Positions 6,429 through 14,655 of a stretch of DNA of 24,585 nt are shown here, in pieces. The stretch is from the IMG/VR virus record IMGVR_UViG_3300030329_001411, positions 1 to 24,585 of that record. One strand, 5' to 3'. Every line of letters starts with the position of its first letter. The first letter of the stretch is position 1. The notes below the pieces were generated by a model. It did no database searches and was not told the DNA's origin. It was given only the letters and a program-made list of their open reading frames with translations. This DNA is from a virus. Both the position numbers and the translations under genes were made by a program.

Positions 6429-9400
6429 ATGCCTAGTCCTTCAATTAGATTAGATTATTTTGATGGAACCAATTGGGTTCAAGCATTAACACACGCTAAT
6501 TCTAATGCAGTTTTAAGTTGTGAAATTGAAAAAACAATAGATGCGCCTGGAATAGCATTGCTTTTGTTAAGTAACCGTTCTCAAAATTATTCTTCAACAA
6601 CAACTAGCAAAAGCGCATCTAATAGCTCACAAGGTAAATTAACAGGTATTTTTACGGAGTTTATGGATTGTAGACTTAGAGATGAAGAAACAGGCACAAT
6701 GCTATATAGAGGTCGCGTTGTTGAAGAACAAAATCAATATAGTTTACAAGCAGGAAGCACAATACGTCTACGGTTACGTGAAGTGTCTGCAGAATTAGCA
6801 GATTATGCGTTAGATAATGCTCCAAACAGCTTAAAAGCTATTGATATTGAAACGAGTAGCCAAACCCCTGACACTCAAAAACGAAGTGGGGTAGTACAAA
6901 AAATTTTAAGTACTGTATCGTCTAATTTTGATACGGATGATACAAGTAAATTTGAAGCTTCACAAGTAGCCTTTACTGAGAACGAACGAACAACAGGCGA
7001 AAAAACTTCTAATAATAAAGATGCCTTAGATATTACAAAAAGCGGAAAAGGGCAATTACTACGAACTATTCACGCACTAGCTATGACAGACCCACATAGT
7101 GCGACTGACAATAAACATTTTGGGTATGATTTTTACGTAGACCCTAATATTACAAGCTTAGTATCTACACATAATCCAAATGTGGATTTTAATTATTTTA
7201 GGCGCGGAACTCGTCCTGGAGTAGGAGGTAGCACATCAGCAGACCCTACTAAATATGGGGTAACAATTGAGTATCCCTCAGCTGGGTGGGGAGGACAAAC
7301 AAACTTTAAACGAGCCATGTTAAGTGATTGTGAATTTGATTCATCTACTGCTGAATTATATACTTCTGTTATTGCGCATTATACAGAAACTGCTGTATTA
7401 GATTCAGGCATGAATACTCAATATGAAAATATTGCAAGCTTTGAAATTTTACCTGGAACAATTGTAGGAGCATTAGATTGGTCAGGTAAGCGATTAACAT
7501 ATATAAAATTTCAAACTCCTACAGGTACAGATAAAGAAGCAGAAGCAACAAATCCATTATTGTTATATAGAGCTAATCCAGCAACGGCGTTAAATGGGGC
7601 TATAAATGCTAGCGTAACTTCAGTTGTAGTTGATTCTGTAACTGATTTTGTTGTAGGGCAAATTATAACCGTAGATAGCGAAAAAATGACCATTACTGCC
7701 ATTAATACGTCTACAAACACCTTTACTGTTACACGTGCTTCTAGTAGCACAAGTGCTGCAAGCCATAGTGACGATGCAACAGTTACAGGCACAGTTGTAA
7801 ATCCTTGCGCAACTTTACATTATCAAAGCGGTACAGGGTCTTCTCAGTATATAATTGTTTCAAATATTTATGATGAAGCCACAACTTATCAGTTTACTAA
7901 TTATACAGGATTAACTTTTGACCCATTTCCAACATCTTCAAGCAGTACAAGATTTTTCTTAACAGCAGGTACGGCGGCTTCCTCTACAGCAGCTACTCAA
8001 CTAAATGAGGCGTTAGATGATAGCGAAACAGCTGTTGATGTTGATTCTGGGGCCGTTTTTGCGGTAAATCAAATAATTACTTGCGAATCGGAACAAATGT
8101 TAATTACAGCAATTAGTACTAATACGTTAACTGTAACACGCGGATATAACGGAACAACTGCTGCTGCTCATGATGACGATACAGCTATAACAGGTTATTA
8201 CATAGATTTGACCCCAAGTACAGCTCGACGTAAAACCAAACTGTCATACGTAAAACCTTATAGGTTAGAATCGCGAATAAATATAGCGCGAGATGCAATT
8301 AGAGATGAAATTATTAGTCTTTTAGATACAACTTCTACAGGCCAAATTACACGGGCAACTGTAGGTACGGTTAGGTATCCATATGTTAAATTAGAATCAG
8401 CAGCTGCAAATGTTAGTCGAAGCAGTAACGTGTTAACGTTTGCTACGGCACCGACAGCAACAACTCAAATTAACATGGCAGGAAATATTAATACTAGCGC
8501 TACAGAATTAGTAGTAGATTCAGCTTCTGGTTTTAGCGTTAATGATATTATTGTTTGTGAAAACGAACAAATGCAAATTACGGCTATTGACTCAAATACT
8601 TTTACAGTAAGTAGAGGAGTAAATAGTACCACAGCAGCCTCTCATAATGATAATACGGCAATTACAGGAGTTGGAGCATTTACACCTGCTGATGGCACGT
8701 CGCCTGGAAATAATCCTTTATCTTACGGGGTAAAAGTAGGTATGTCTGTAGCTGAATTATCAACATCTGGAAAAACTGTAACTCGTTATGCTTATGTTTC
8801 TGCGGTAAATAGTACTACTATTACATACGGCGCGTCTGCTACGGACACTAGTGACGGCACAGCTTTAGACGCTAGTAAACCCATAGCTGTTTATATTCCT
8901 AGTGAACCTGGGCATTGCGTTCAAGTTAAAAATAATTTATGGAATAAAAATTATAAAGTTTTATTATCAAGTATACGTTATTCGTTAAATAATGGGGTGT
9001 TAACTACTTATTTAGATGGGTATGGCTTAGATATTAATGATGAAGGTATTCCTGCAACGGTACCTTCAACTAAACCGATAGATGTAGATTTTCCCAGCAC
9101 ATTATTATCTGGTGGAACTTTTTGGTCTATTTCTAATGGCAAAATTCAAGCTGGGCATAGCAGTACAGCAGCCGATAATTACAAAACTGTAAAAGTTACA
9201 GCAAATGATGGAACTTCATCTACAGTTACGTTAATTACGCATCCTGATGGTAAAAGTTATATTTTAAAAACGGGTAATTATGACATAAGTGGTAGTGGAA
9301 ATACTGCTAATCAATGGCATACTTTATTTTTACGACCTTTAGCGGAACAGGATTTGACAAATTTAACTAATGACCATCAATCCTTACAAATAGTAGCTAA

Positions 9401-12188
9401 CGCTTCTAACGGGAACGAGACATTATATACTGATATATCTGATTCAGGGGATATTATTTTAGGGCGAGCTAAAACAAACGTAACTTTATCGGCTACTGAT
9501 GATACAACGTTAAACGGGGGCACACCTGATTATGAGGGGTTAGCTATATTAGAATTAACTAATAATGTTGGAGCAATTGATGGAGAACAAGGGTTTTCAA
9601 TTAGTGCAGCAGGCGGGTCTACTAATCAATTATTAACTGTAAACTCAGCAGGTTTTCATTTATTTACTAACAGCGGAGGAACGCAAGTAAAAGCTGTTTC
9701 GATGGATAATATGGGCGTTCCAAGAATTACGGTTGGAGATTCACAAGCGCCTGAAAATACGACACAAATTGCAACTACAGGAACGTTATATGCTGTCCCA
9801 TCGCAAAAAACTACGACACTTAATATGGCTGGGAATTTAAATGCGACGGCCACAGAAATCACACTTGACTCGACTGCGGGATTTGTAGCGGGGGATATTA
9901 TTCAAATTGCTACGTCAGGCGTTAACTATGGGTCTGACCCCGAAGTACATGAACAAATTAAAATTGATTCAGTTGACAGCAGTTCAGTATTAACTGTTAC
10001 ACGTAGTTTTAATGGTACAGCAGGTGTTTCATATGTAGATAATGCTAATATTAAAGGATATCAAGGACATAATGAAGCAAAAACTTTTCCTAATATTCCT
10101 TTACAGTTTCATCATAATATTAGTGCGGTATTAAGTGAAACGAGGTCGTCTACACAATTAGCAGAAGCATTGGATAATAGCGAAACTCAGATTGACGTTG
10201 ATAGCACTTCGGGATTTTTAGTAGGACAATATTTTCTTGTTGATAGTGAAGTAATGAAAATTACAGCTATTTCAGGTACTACGCGTTTTACCGTACTTAG
10301 AGGGCAAGAAGGAACAAGTGCAGCTACTCATAATGATAATACAGCGGTTAAAACATGGGTAAATAGTAACTTTGGTCAAACTGCTACCGAGATATATAGA
10401 CAAGGGTATACAATGAGTTCGACTACTTATCAAGATAGTGCTTATAATACAGGAGATAACCCAGGTAGAGGCAGAAACCTTATTATACATGATGATGGAG
10501 GAGAACAACGAAATCCCGAAATTCCAAAAGATTTGACTACAAATTATGAAACTTTACAAGTAGCTTCACGCCTTGTTGCTAATAATTTAGCTATTCAAGC
10601 TCCTAGATTTTATGGGAGTACTTGGGGCACAGGCACAGCTCAATCTCAATTACATCCTACTTATTCTTTTAGCACTGATTTAGATACAGGTATGTATCAA
10701 GAAGCTGCTAACCAACTAGATTGGTCTGTAGGCGGTGTACGTGAAATGACTTTGGTAGGGGATGGCTTAACAATTCACGGCAATTTAACTATTGACGGAA
10801 CCTTTAGTAACACTGAAGCTAGTCAATTTGGAGGCAAAGTAGCATTAAATTTTGATGATGCTGCTTTAACAGCGGACGGTACAACTGCCACATTAGTAGC
10901 TCATTATGGTGGAACTTACTACGCTGGATTTCCTAGAGGAAGACTTGCTCACATACAACCAGGAGATAGGTTATTTATAGATGTAGCCCAACACGCAGAT
11001 AATCATCAAGAAGACATACGAATTACTAATGCTAGTGCTGACGGAACATCAGTTGATATAAGAAGACCAAATGCAGGGGTTACCAGTATTGGCGGAACCA
11101 CTATGAAATTTTTAACAACTGGAACTGATTATACTGCTACTGATACTGTATTAGTAATAAGCACTGATGCGTGGCTAGACCCTGGAAGCACTAGAAGACA
11201 AGCTGAACTTACTGTTGCTGGAACGGGGGAAAAACTTAGAGTTATAAATAAAACAACTGTTGGGAGTGAAGATGCAATAACCGTAGAACGAGGATATATG
11301 GGAACTACAGCAGCGGCTATAACACATAATACTGCGTTTACTGTAGCAAGGTCAGGTTCGTTTTCCGCAGCGTCAGGAACTTATAACAGTCATTTAGAAG
11401 CTTTTCTTGGACGACAATTTGAATGTGGAAATATTTTAGCGCTTCCCTTTAACCAATTACTTGATAACGATGCTAGTGCGGATTATAATCCAGGCACTCT
11501 TGCTGGCACAACGGTAGGGGCTGATAGATATTTGTGTGATATACGTCCCGCGTATTCTTTTCAACAGGACCAAGGCGCAGGAATGTGGTTAATGACCACT
11601 ACCACTGGTAATATGCTAGGTTTTACAGTAGGTGGTACGGAACTATTAAGCGTTGGATTTAATGGAAATATAGCTTCAGAACATGCTGCCAAATTATATA
11701 TAGGGCGAAATTGGGAAGGCGCTACAAATACAGGAAATACATACCATGAAGTAACAACTATTGTGCATGGTAATATAATTCCTGACCGAAATGGAACTAT
11801 GAGTAGTGGTCCTGCCCAAAGTTATACGCACTCCCATACAATAGGCACAAATGCCTATCCGTGGCACGGTTTTTGGTCCGAAAGTAATGTAAACGTAACT
11901 TCTGATATTAGAATAAAAGAAAATATAACAGATATTACTAACGGTCTTGATATAATTATGGCATTATCTCCTATTAAATATAATAAATTAGAAGAAACAG
12001 AAATTGAATTCGGGTTTTCGGCGCAAGATGTTAAAGCTCAATTATTAAATTTAGGTTATTCAGAAGATATATCTATTTATAGTGATGATGAGGATATATG
12101 GTCTTTACAATATGAACAATTAATTGCCCCATTAGTAGCAGCTATTCAAGAGCTTAAAGCAGAATTAGATAAACTTAAAAACGGGTAA
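6429..12188 (+). CDS. Giant tail hub/fibre protein with C-terminal S74 chaperone domain
   Basis: 1919 residues. The first 280 or so look like a tail hub: beta-rich with 'MLYRGRVVEE' and a long linker, positioned after the Dit candidate. From residue 388 on, at least six copies of a 65-80-residue beta module occur (starts near residues 388, 525, 681, 1131, 1244 and 1565) with the pattern 'DS..GF.VG..I..DSE.M.ITAI..NT.TVTRG..GT.AA.H.D.TAI'. Two 'P.YSF..D...GM' fibre motifs lie at about 1409 and 1706. The last 95 residues match the S74 intramolecular chaperone family: SDIRIKENI (Ser1825, Lys1830), LSPIKYN, EFGFSAQDVK, and a coiled-coil end LQYEQLIAPLVAAIQELKAE. In that family the domain trimerises the fibre and cuts itself off using a Ser-Lys pair spaced as here. 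The stop overlaps the next ATG (TAATG). Receptor binding is the likely job. Confidence 0.8.
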   Translation: MPSPSIRLDYFDGTNWVQALTHANSNAVLSCEIEKTIDAPGIALLLLSNRSQNYSSTTTSKSASNSSQGKLTGIFTEFMDCRLRDEETGTMLYRGRVVEEQNQYSLQAGSTIRLRLREVSAELADYALDNAPNSLKAIDIETSSQTPDTQKRSGVVQKILSTVSSNFDTDDTSKFEASQVAFTENERTTGEKTSNNKDALDITKSGKGQLLRTIHALAMTDPHSATDNKHFGYDFYVDPNITSLVSTHNPNVDFNYFRRGTRPGVGGSTSADPTKYGVTIEYPSAGWGGQTNFKRAMLSDCEFDSSTAELYTSVIAHYTETAVLDSGMNTQYENIASFEILPGTIVGALDWSGKRLTYIKFQTPTGTDKEAEATNPLLLYRANPATALNGAINASVTSVVVDSVTDFVVGQIITVDSEKMTITAINTSTNTFTVTRASSSTSAASHSDDATVTGTVVNPCATLHYQSGTGSSQYIIVSNIYDEATTYQFTNYTGLTFDPFPTSSSSTRFFLTAGTAASSTAATQLNEALDDSETAVDVDSGAVFAVNQIITCESEQMLITAISTNTLTVTRGYNGTTAAAHDDDTAITGYYIDLTPSTARRKTKLSYVKPYRLESRINIARDAIRDEIISLLDTTSTGQITRATVGTVRYPYVKLESAAANVSRSSNVLTFATAPTATTQINMAGNINTSATELVVDSASGFSVNDIIVCENEQMQITAIDSNTFTVSRGVNSTTAASHNDNTAITGVGAFTPADGTSPGNNPLSYGVKVGMSVAELSTSGKTVTRYAYVSAVNSTTITYGASATDTSDGTALDASKPIAVYIPSEPGHCVQVKNNLWNKNYKVLLSSIRYSLNNGVLTTYLDGYGLDINDEGIPATVPSTKPIDVDFPSTLLSGGTFWSISNGKIQAGHSSTAADNYKTVKVTANDGTSSTVTLITHPDGKSYILKTGNYDISGSGNTANQWHTLFLRPLAEQDLTNLTNDHQSLQIVANASNGNETLYTDISDSGDIILGRAKTNVTLSATDDTTLNGGTPDYEGLAILELTNNVGAIDGEQGFSISAAGGSTNQLLTVNSAGFHLFTNSGGTQVKAVSMDNMGVPRITVGDSQAPENTTQIATTGTLYAVPSQKTTTLNMAGNLNATATEITLDSTAGFVAGDIIQIATSGVNYGSDPEVHEQIKIDSVDSSSVLTVTRSFNGTAGVSYVDNANIKGYQGHNEAKTFPNIPLQFHHNISAVLSETRSSTQLAEALDNSETQIDVDSTSGFLVGQYFLVDSEVMKITAISGTTRFTVLRGQEGTSAATHNDNTAVKTWVNSNFGQTATEIYRQGYTMSSTTYQDSAYNTGDNPGRGRNLIIHDDGGEQRNPEIPKDLTTNYETLQVASRLVANNLAIQAPRFYGSTWGTGTAQSQLHPTYSFSTDLDTGMYQEAANQLDWSVGGVREMTLVGDGLTIHGNLTIDGTFSNTEASQFGGKVALNFDDAALTADGTTATLVAHYGGTYYAGFPRGRLAHIQPGDRLFIDVAQHADNHQEDIRITNASADGTSVDIRRPNAGVTSIGGTTMKFLTTGTDYTATDTVLVISTDAWLDPGSTRRQAELTVAGTGEKLRVINKTTVGSEDAITVERGYMGTTAAAITHNTAFTVARSGSFSAASGTYNSHLEAFLGRQFECGNILALPFNQLLDNDASADYNPGTLAGTTVGADRYLCDIRPAYSFQQDQGAGMWLMTTTTGNMLGFTVGGTELLSVGFNGNIASEHAAKLYIGRNWEGATNTGNTYHEVTTIVHGNIIPDRNGTMSSGPAQSYTHSHTIGTNAYPWHGFWSESNVNVTSDIRIKENITDITNGLDIIMALSPIKYNKLEETEIEFGFSAQDVKAQLLNLGYSEDISIYSDDEDIWSLQYEQLIAPLVAAIQELKAELDKLKNG
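7590..7790 (+). repeat. Hub/fibre beta module 1 (residues 388-454)
   Basis: Shows VVVDSVTDFVVGQIITVDSE, then MTITAI and 'NTFTVTRASSST'. The Arg-Gly step of other copies is Arg-Ala here. Confidence 0.7.
8001..8195 (+). repeat. Hub/fibre beta module 2 (residues 525-589)
   Basis: Shows LNEALDDSETAVDVDSGAVF, then CESEQMLITAI and TLTVTRGYNGTTAAAHDDD. This is the clearest copy and starts almost like module 5 (LAEALDNSETQIDVDS). Confidence 0.75.
8469..8669 (+). repeat. Hub/fibre beta module 3 (residues 681-747)
   Basis: Shows INMAGNINTSATELVVDSAS, then CENEQMQITAID and VSRGVNSTTAASHNDNTAI. Its start resembles module 4 (LNMAGNLNATATEI). Confidence 0.75.
9819..10058 (+). repeat. Hub/fibre beta module 4 (residues 1131-1210)
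   Basis: Shows LNMAGNLNATATEITLDSTA, then 'GDIIQIATSG', an extra loop of about 12 residues (YGSDPEVHEQIKI) and LTVTRSFNGTAG. The longer loop resembles the tail tube copies. Confidence 0.65.
10158..10352 (+). repeat. Hub/fibre beta module 5 (residues 1244-1308)
   Basis: Shows LAEALDNSETQIDVDSTSGF, then VDSEVMKITAI and FTVLRGQEGTSAATHNDNTA. It is close to module 2. Confidence 0.75.
11121..11355 (+). repeat. Hub/fibre beta module 6, divergent (residues about 1565-1642)
   Basis: Shows TATDTVLVISTDAWLDPG, then 'EKLRVIN' and AITVERGYMGTTAAAITHNT. Only the second half matches the other copies well. Confidence 0.5.
11901..12185 (+). other. S74 intramolecular chaperone domain of the fibre (residues 1825-1919)
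   Basis: The domain starts at the Ser-Asp step of SDIRIK, where homologues self-cleave. Ser1825 and Lys1830 have the +5 spacing of the family's catalytic pair. LSPIKYN and FGFSAQDVK are core family motifs, and a terminal coiled coil follows. Cleavage would release a 95-residue trimeric chaperone after the fibre has folded. Confidence 0.8.
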
Positions 12189-12571
12189 TGCGTACTGATA
12201 AAAAAATTATTAGATTGCGAAAACAGAAACCCTTATTGACGGGCTCAGAAATAAGTCGTAAATTAGATGTATCTCGACAATATGTTTATAAAGTCTTAAA
12301 AGACGCAGGATTACATAATAGGCAACCTAACTATAAGAAAAAAATAGTTTTGTGTTTGGTTTGTGGGGCACGAACTCCGCGTAATCAACAGTTATGTCCA
12401 ACGGGGGATTGTAAGGAAAAATATTTTTATGTGGATGTAGAATGTTCATTCTGCCATCATAAATTTAAATTACAACGAAGTCATGTAATTCAAAGGTACT
12501 ATAGAGGACGGGCACATATTTATTGTAGCCAGAAATGTTACGGTCTGGGACAACGGGATGGTATAAGTTAA
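12188..12571 (+). CDS. HTH and double zinc-cluster DNA-binding protein
   Basis: A 127-residue basic protein. Residues about 17-41 form a clear helix-turn-helix (TGSEISRKLDVSRQYVYKVL). Two Cys clusters follow: C56-x2-C59 with C70-x4-C75, and C86-x2-C89 with C113-x3-C117, each able to bind one zinc ion, the second in an HNH-like or ribbon-like layout without obvious catalytic His-Asn residues. The N-terminal half is very Lys/Arg-rich. It is the first gene after the structural operon (TAATG overlap) and overlaps or abuts the sigma factor gene, so a transcriptional regulator acting with that sigma factor is the natural inference. A degenerate homing-type nuclease is the alternative, because HTH plus HNH-like zinc fingers occur there too. 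The AACGGG before the ATG is a weak ribosome binding site, suggesting translational coupling. Confidence 0.6.
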   Translation: MRTDKKIIRLRKQKPLLTGSEISRKLDVSRQYVYKVLKDAGLHNRQPNYKKKIVLCLVCGARTPRNQQLCPTGDCKEKYFYVDVECSFCHHKFKLQRSHVIQRYYRGRAHIYCSQKCYGLGQRDGIS

Positions 12572-13128
12572 TAGTGGATATTAATGATGAGTTATTAGAA
12601 AAATGGGAACCTAAAGTCCAAAAGTTTTTACAGACCACATTTGTAAATGGTATGGATAGAGATGATATTGCTCAAGAATTGCGCATAGCTATAGTAAAAG
12701 CAGCTGACCATTATGACGCATCCAAAGGCGTGGTTTTTCATACTTACCTTCATACCGTAATGGTTAATACATTAAGAACATTAATTTCTAAAGCCCAAAA
12801 AACTAAAAACGTTAATATTACATACAGCATTGATGGTATGGATGTTGACGATAATCCACAAGGGTTTTTACCTAATGAAATTGCTAATTCATTAGCAGAT
12901 TTAACTGCCTTAGAGTTTATTAACAACGTAGAATTAATGGATTTAATTAAACGTGCTGATTTAACCACTAGAGAACTGACATTTTTAGAGCTACGCTTAG
13001 AAGGAATGACCATGGAATATATTTCAGAACGTTTAGGAGACTCGGCTTATAAAACTCGTAATGCGATTCAAAAAAAGATACGCGCTTTTGTAATAAACAG
13101 AGATTTTGATGAAAAAACGTTTCCGTAA
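12535..13128 (+). CDS. Sigma-70 family RNA polymerase sigma factor, phage-encoded
   Basis: 197 residues from the ATG. Residues about 23-90 resemble sigma region 2: 'DRDDIAQELRIAIVKAADHYD' followed by KGVVFHTYLHTVMVNTLR, the helix pair that binds the polymerase clamp and melts the -10 box. Residues about 142-186 resemble region 4: LTTRELTFLELRLEGMTMEY, then ISERLGDSAYKTRNAIQKKI, a helix-turn-helix. The acidic linker between them is short and regions 1 and 3 are missing, as in compact ECF-like factors. The start is unsure. The ATG at 12535 overlaps the upstream gene by 37 bases without a ribosome binding site; a GTG at 12574, two bases after the upstream stop and with a distant GGGATGG, would give 184 residues and loses nothing sigma-like. 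It probably directs host polymerase to viral promoters. Confidence 0.75.
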   Translation: MLRSGTTGWYKLIVDINDELLEKWEPKVQKFLQTTFVNGMDRDDIAQELRIAIVKAADHYDASKGVVFHTYLHTVMVNTLRTLISKAQKTKNVNITYSIDGMDVDDNPQGFLPNEIANSLADLTALEFINNVELMDLIKRADLTTRELTFLELRLEGMTMEYISERLGDSAYKTRNAIQKKIRAFVINRDFDEKTFP

Positions 13129-13348
13129 CCGACTTGGAGGATTTTTAAAAAATAAATCCTTGACAACTGATTTTACTACGGTATATGATGTTATCGCAGT
13201 AAATAAAAATGATGGTACAATCGTAAAAATTGGCGTAGCTAAAAATATTAACGAAGCAAAATCTTTAAAGCAGACCCATAAACTTGTAGGTTTTTCTTAT
13301 TATATTTTGGAGGATAAGTCAATTTTGACAGAAATACCAGAGAGGTAA
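13109..13348 (+). CDS. Small protein between sigma factor and helicase, unknown function
   Basis: 79 residues from the ATG at 13109 (a TTG codon just before it is also possible). The N-terminus is strongly basic (MKKRFRNRLGGFLKNK), followed by an alpha/beta domain of about 60 residues: strand VYDVIAVNKNDG, strand TIVKIGVAKNI, helix NEAKSLKQTHKL and strand GFSYYILED. It overlaps the end of the sigma gene by 20 bases and ends 2 bases before the helicase start. I do not recognise the family. A nucleic-acid-binding or sigma-associated role is only a guess from the basic start and the neighbours. Confidence 0.55.
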   Translation: MKKRFRNRLGGFLKNKSLTTDFTTVYDVIAVNKNDGTIVKIGVAKNINEAKSLKQTHKLVGFSYYILEDKSILTEIPER

Positions 13349-13350
13349 CA

Positions 13351-14655
13351 ATGCAAGAATATTCCCGATTGGATGAAATGAATTCTCAAATGTATCCTAA
13401 AGTAGAGTCGGCGATTTTATGTAATTTAGATATAGAAAAATTAAATGAATTCCCGTATACAGCTAGCCATTTTAGCGCCCATGGTGATGCGTTAAATTGG
13501 GTAAAAGATTTTGTAAATAAATATAAAAAAATGCCGACAGTAGGCGAACTAACAGACGCCTTTCCTAATGTTGATGCCGACATGAAAGGCTATAGTTGGG
13601 ATTTTGTACAAGACATTTTTAAAAAACAGGTTATTTACAGAAAAGTTGATGAAGTTATTAATTCGTTTGGGACATCTTTACGCAGAGACCCGCAAAAAGG
13701 TGTAGTAGATTTACAATCGGAATTAGCTGATATTGAATTAGAGTTTGATGATGATATTAGCGTTTACGATGATGGTACATTGGATAGACTTCAAGAGTAT
13801 AAAGCGGACCGCGAAAAACTTCTTGCTAATAAGGGCATAATGGGAATCTCAACGCCGTTTAATGCATTAAAAACTATTGGCAGTGGATGGAAACCTGGAG
13901 AACTTATAGGAATATTTGCAAGGTCAGGCGTAGGTAAAACTTGGTTTTGTACAGAAATAGCTGCAACGGCAGTTTTAGAAGGTACAAAAACATTATTTAT
14001 TACTCCTGAGTTAACTACTAAACAGTACAGCGCCCGATTAGATACTGTTTTAGGTTACAAAATGGGGTATAAGTTTTTACATTCAGATTTAGCGAATTTA
14101 CAACCTCTTGAGGACGAAGAGGCGTACAAAACATTTTTACAGAACAATAATTCGAAAAGTCACTCTATTTGTCATGCTATAAAAGGGGATGACGGGATAA
14201 CGATTCAATCTATTAAACGATTAATCAGAAGATATAAACCAGAATTTGTAATTGTAGATGGTATTTATTTAATTCGCAGTCAAAATTCGCGGGCTAATCA
14301 ACATACATGGGAAAAATCTTATGATTTAGCTAATGATTTTAAAACTTTAGCAACACAAGAAAATATTTCTATTTGTGTATCAACTCAAGCTAATAGAGAA
14401 AGTTTTGATGAGTTTGAGCCCCCTAGAGCTAATACGGTAGCATTCGGAGATGGCTTACTGTCTGCAGCTGATTATTTATTTTCAATGGCTAAAACATACG
14501 ATACAAATGGGGATTATGACGAAAAACTTAGAAAAATTAGATGCTTAAAGATTCGTGACGGGGCTATGATACAAGGAGACATGACCTTTGCATGGGATGT
14601 TAACAAAGGCATTATTGAGGAGAAAATAGGTTATGCAATCGAAACCTCTTACTAA
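13351..14655 (+). CDS. dnaB: Replicative DNA helicase, DnaB type
   Basis: 434 residues. The N-terminal helical part (residues 1-150) matches the DnaB layout that contacts primase, though it is divergent. The RecA-fold motor follows: Walker A ARSGVGKT at residues 190-197 (Lys196), a 'LFITPEL' strand with the conserved Glu at 220 (position equivalent to DnaB 'SLEM'), Walker B FVIVDG at 299-304 (Asp303), and a Q-loop-like VSTQANRE at 343-350. It would form a hexamer that unwinds DNA at the fork 5' to 3' with ATP. GAGAGG 5 bases before the ATG is a good ribosome binding site, and the primase gene overlaps its end by 23 bases, in keeping with a helicase-primase pair. A phage-type helicase alternative (T4 gp41-like) is in the same superfamily. 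Confidence 0.85.
   Translation: MQEYSRLDEMNSQMYPKVESAILCNLDIEKLNEFPYTASHFSAHGDALNWVKDFVNKYKKMPTVGELTDAFPNVDADMKGYSWDFVQDIFKKQVIYRKVDEVINSFGTSLRRDPQKGVVDLQSELADIELEFDDDISVYDDGTLDRLQEYKADREKLLANKGIMGISTPFNALKTIGSGWKPGELIGIFARSGVGKTWFCTEIAATAVLEGTKTLFITPELTTKQYSARLDTVLGYKMGYKFLHSDLANLQPLEDEEAYKTFLQNNNSKSHSICHAIKGDDGITIQSIKRLIRRYKPEFVIVDGIYLIRSQNSRANQHTWEKSYDLANDFKTLATQENISICVSTQANRESFDEFEPPRANTVAFGDGLLSAADYLFSMAKTYDTNGDYDEKLRKIRCLKIRDGAMIQGDMTFAWDVNKGIIEEKIGYAIETSY

Noticed and set aside
7511-7792. Minus-strand open frames such as 7511-7792, 4505-4813, 19644-20024 and 23884-24186
   Set aside because: They lie wholly inside well-supported + strand genes, have no ribosome binding sites, and have unnatural hydrophobic or low-complexity content; they are antisense shadows.
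12188-12571. HTH/zinc protein as an active HNH homing endonuclease
   Set aside because: Cys clusters are present but I see no clear catalytic His-Asn-His set, and it sits in a tight gene order beside a sigma factor; kept as an alternative only.
13160-13189. TTGACA-18 bp-TATGAT promoter-like pair before the helicase gene
   Set aside because: It lies inside the small gene at 13109-13348, about 160 bases from the helicase start. At this base composition such pairs arise by chance, and no second sign supports it.
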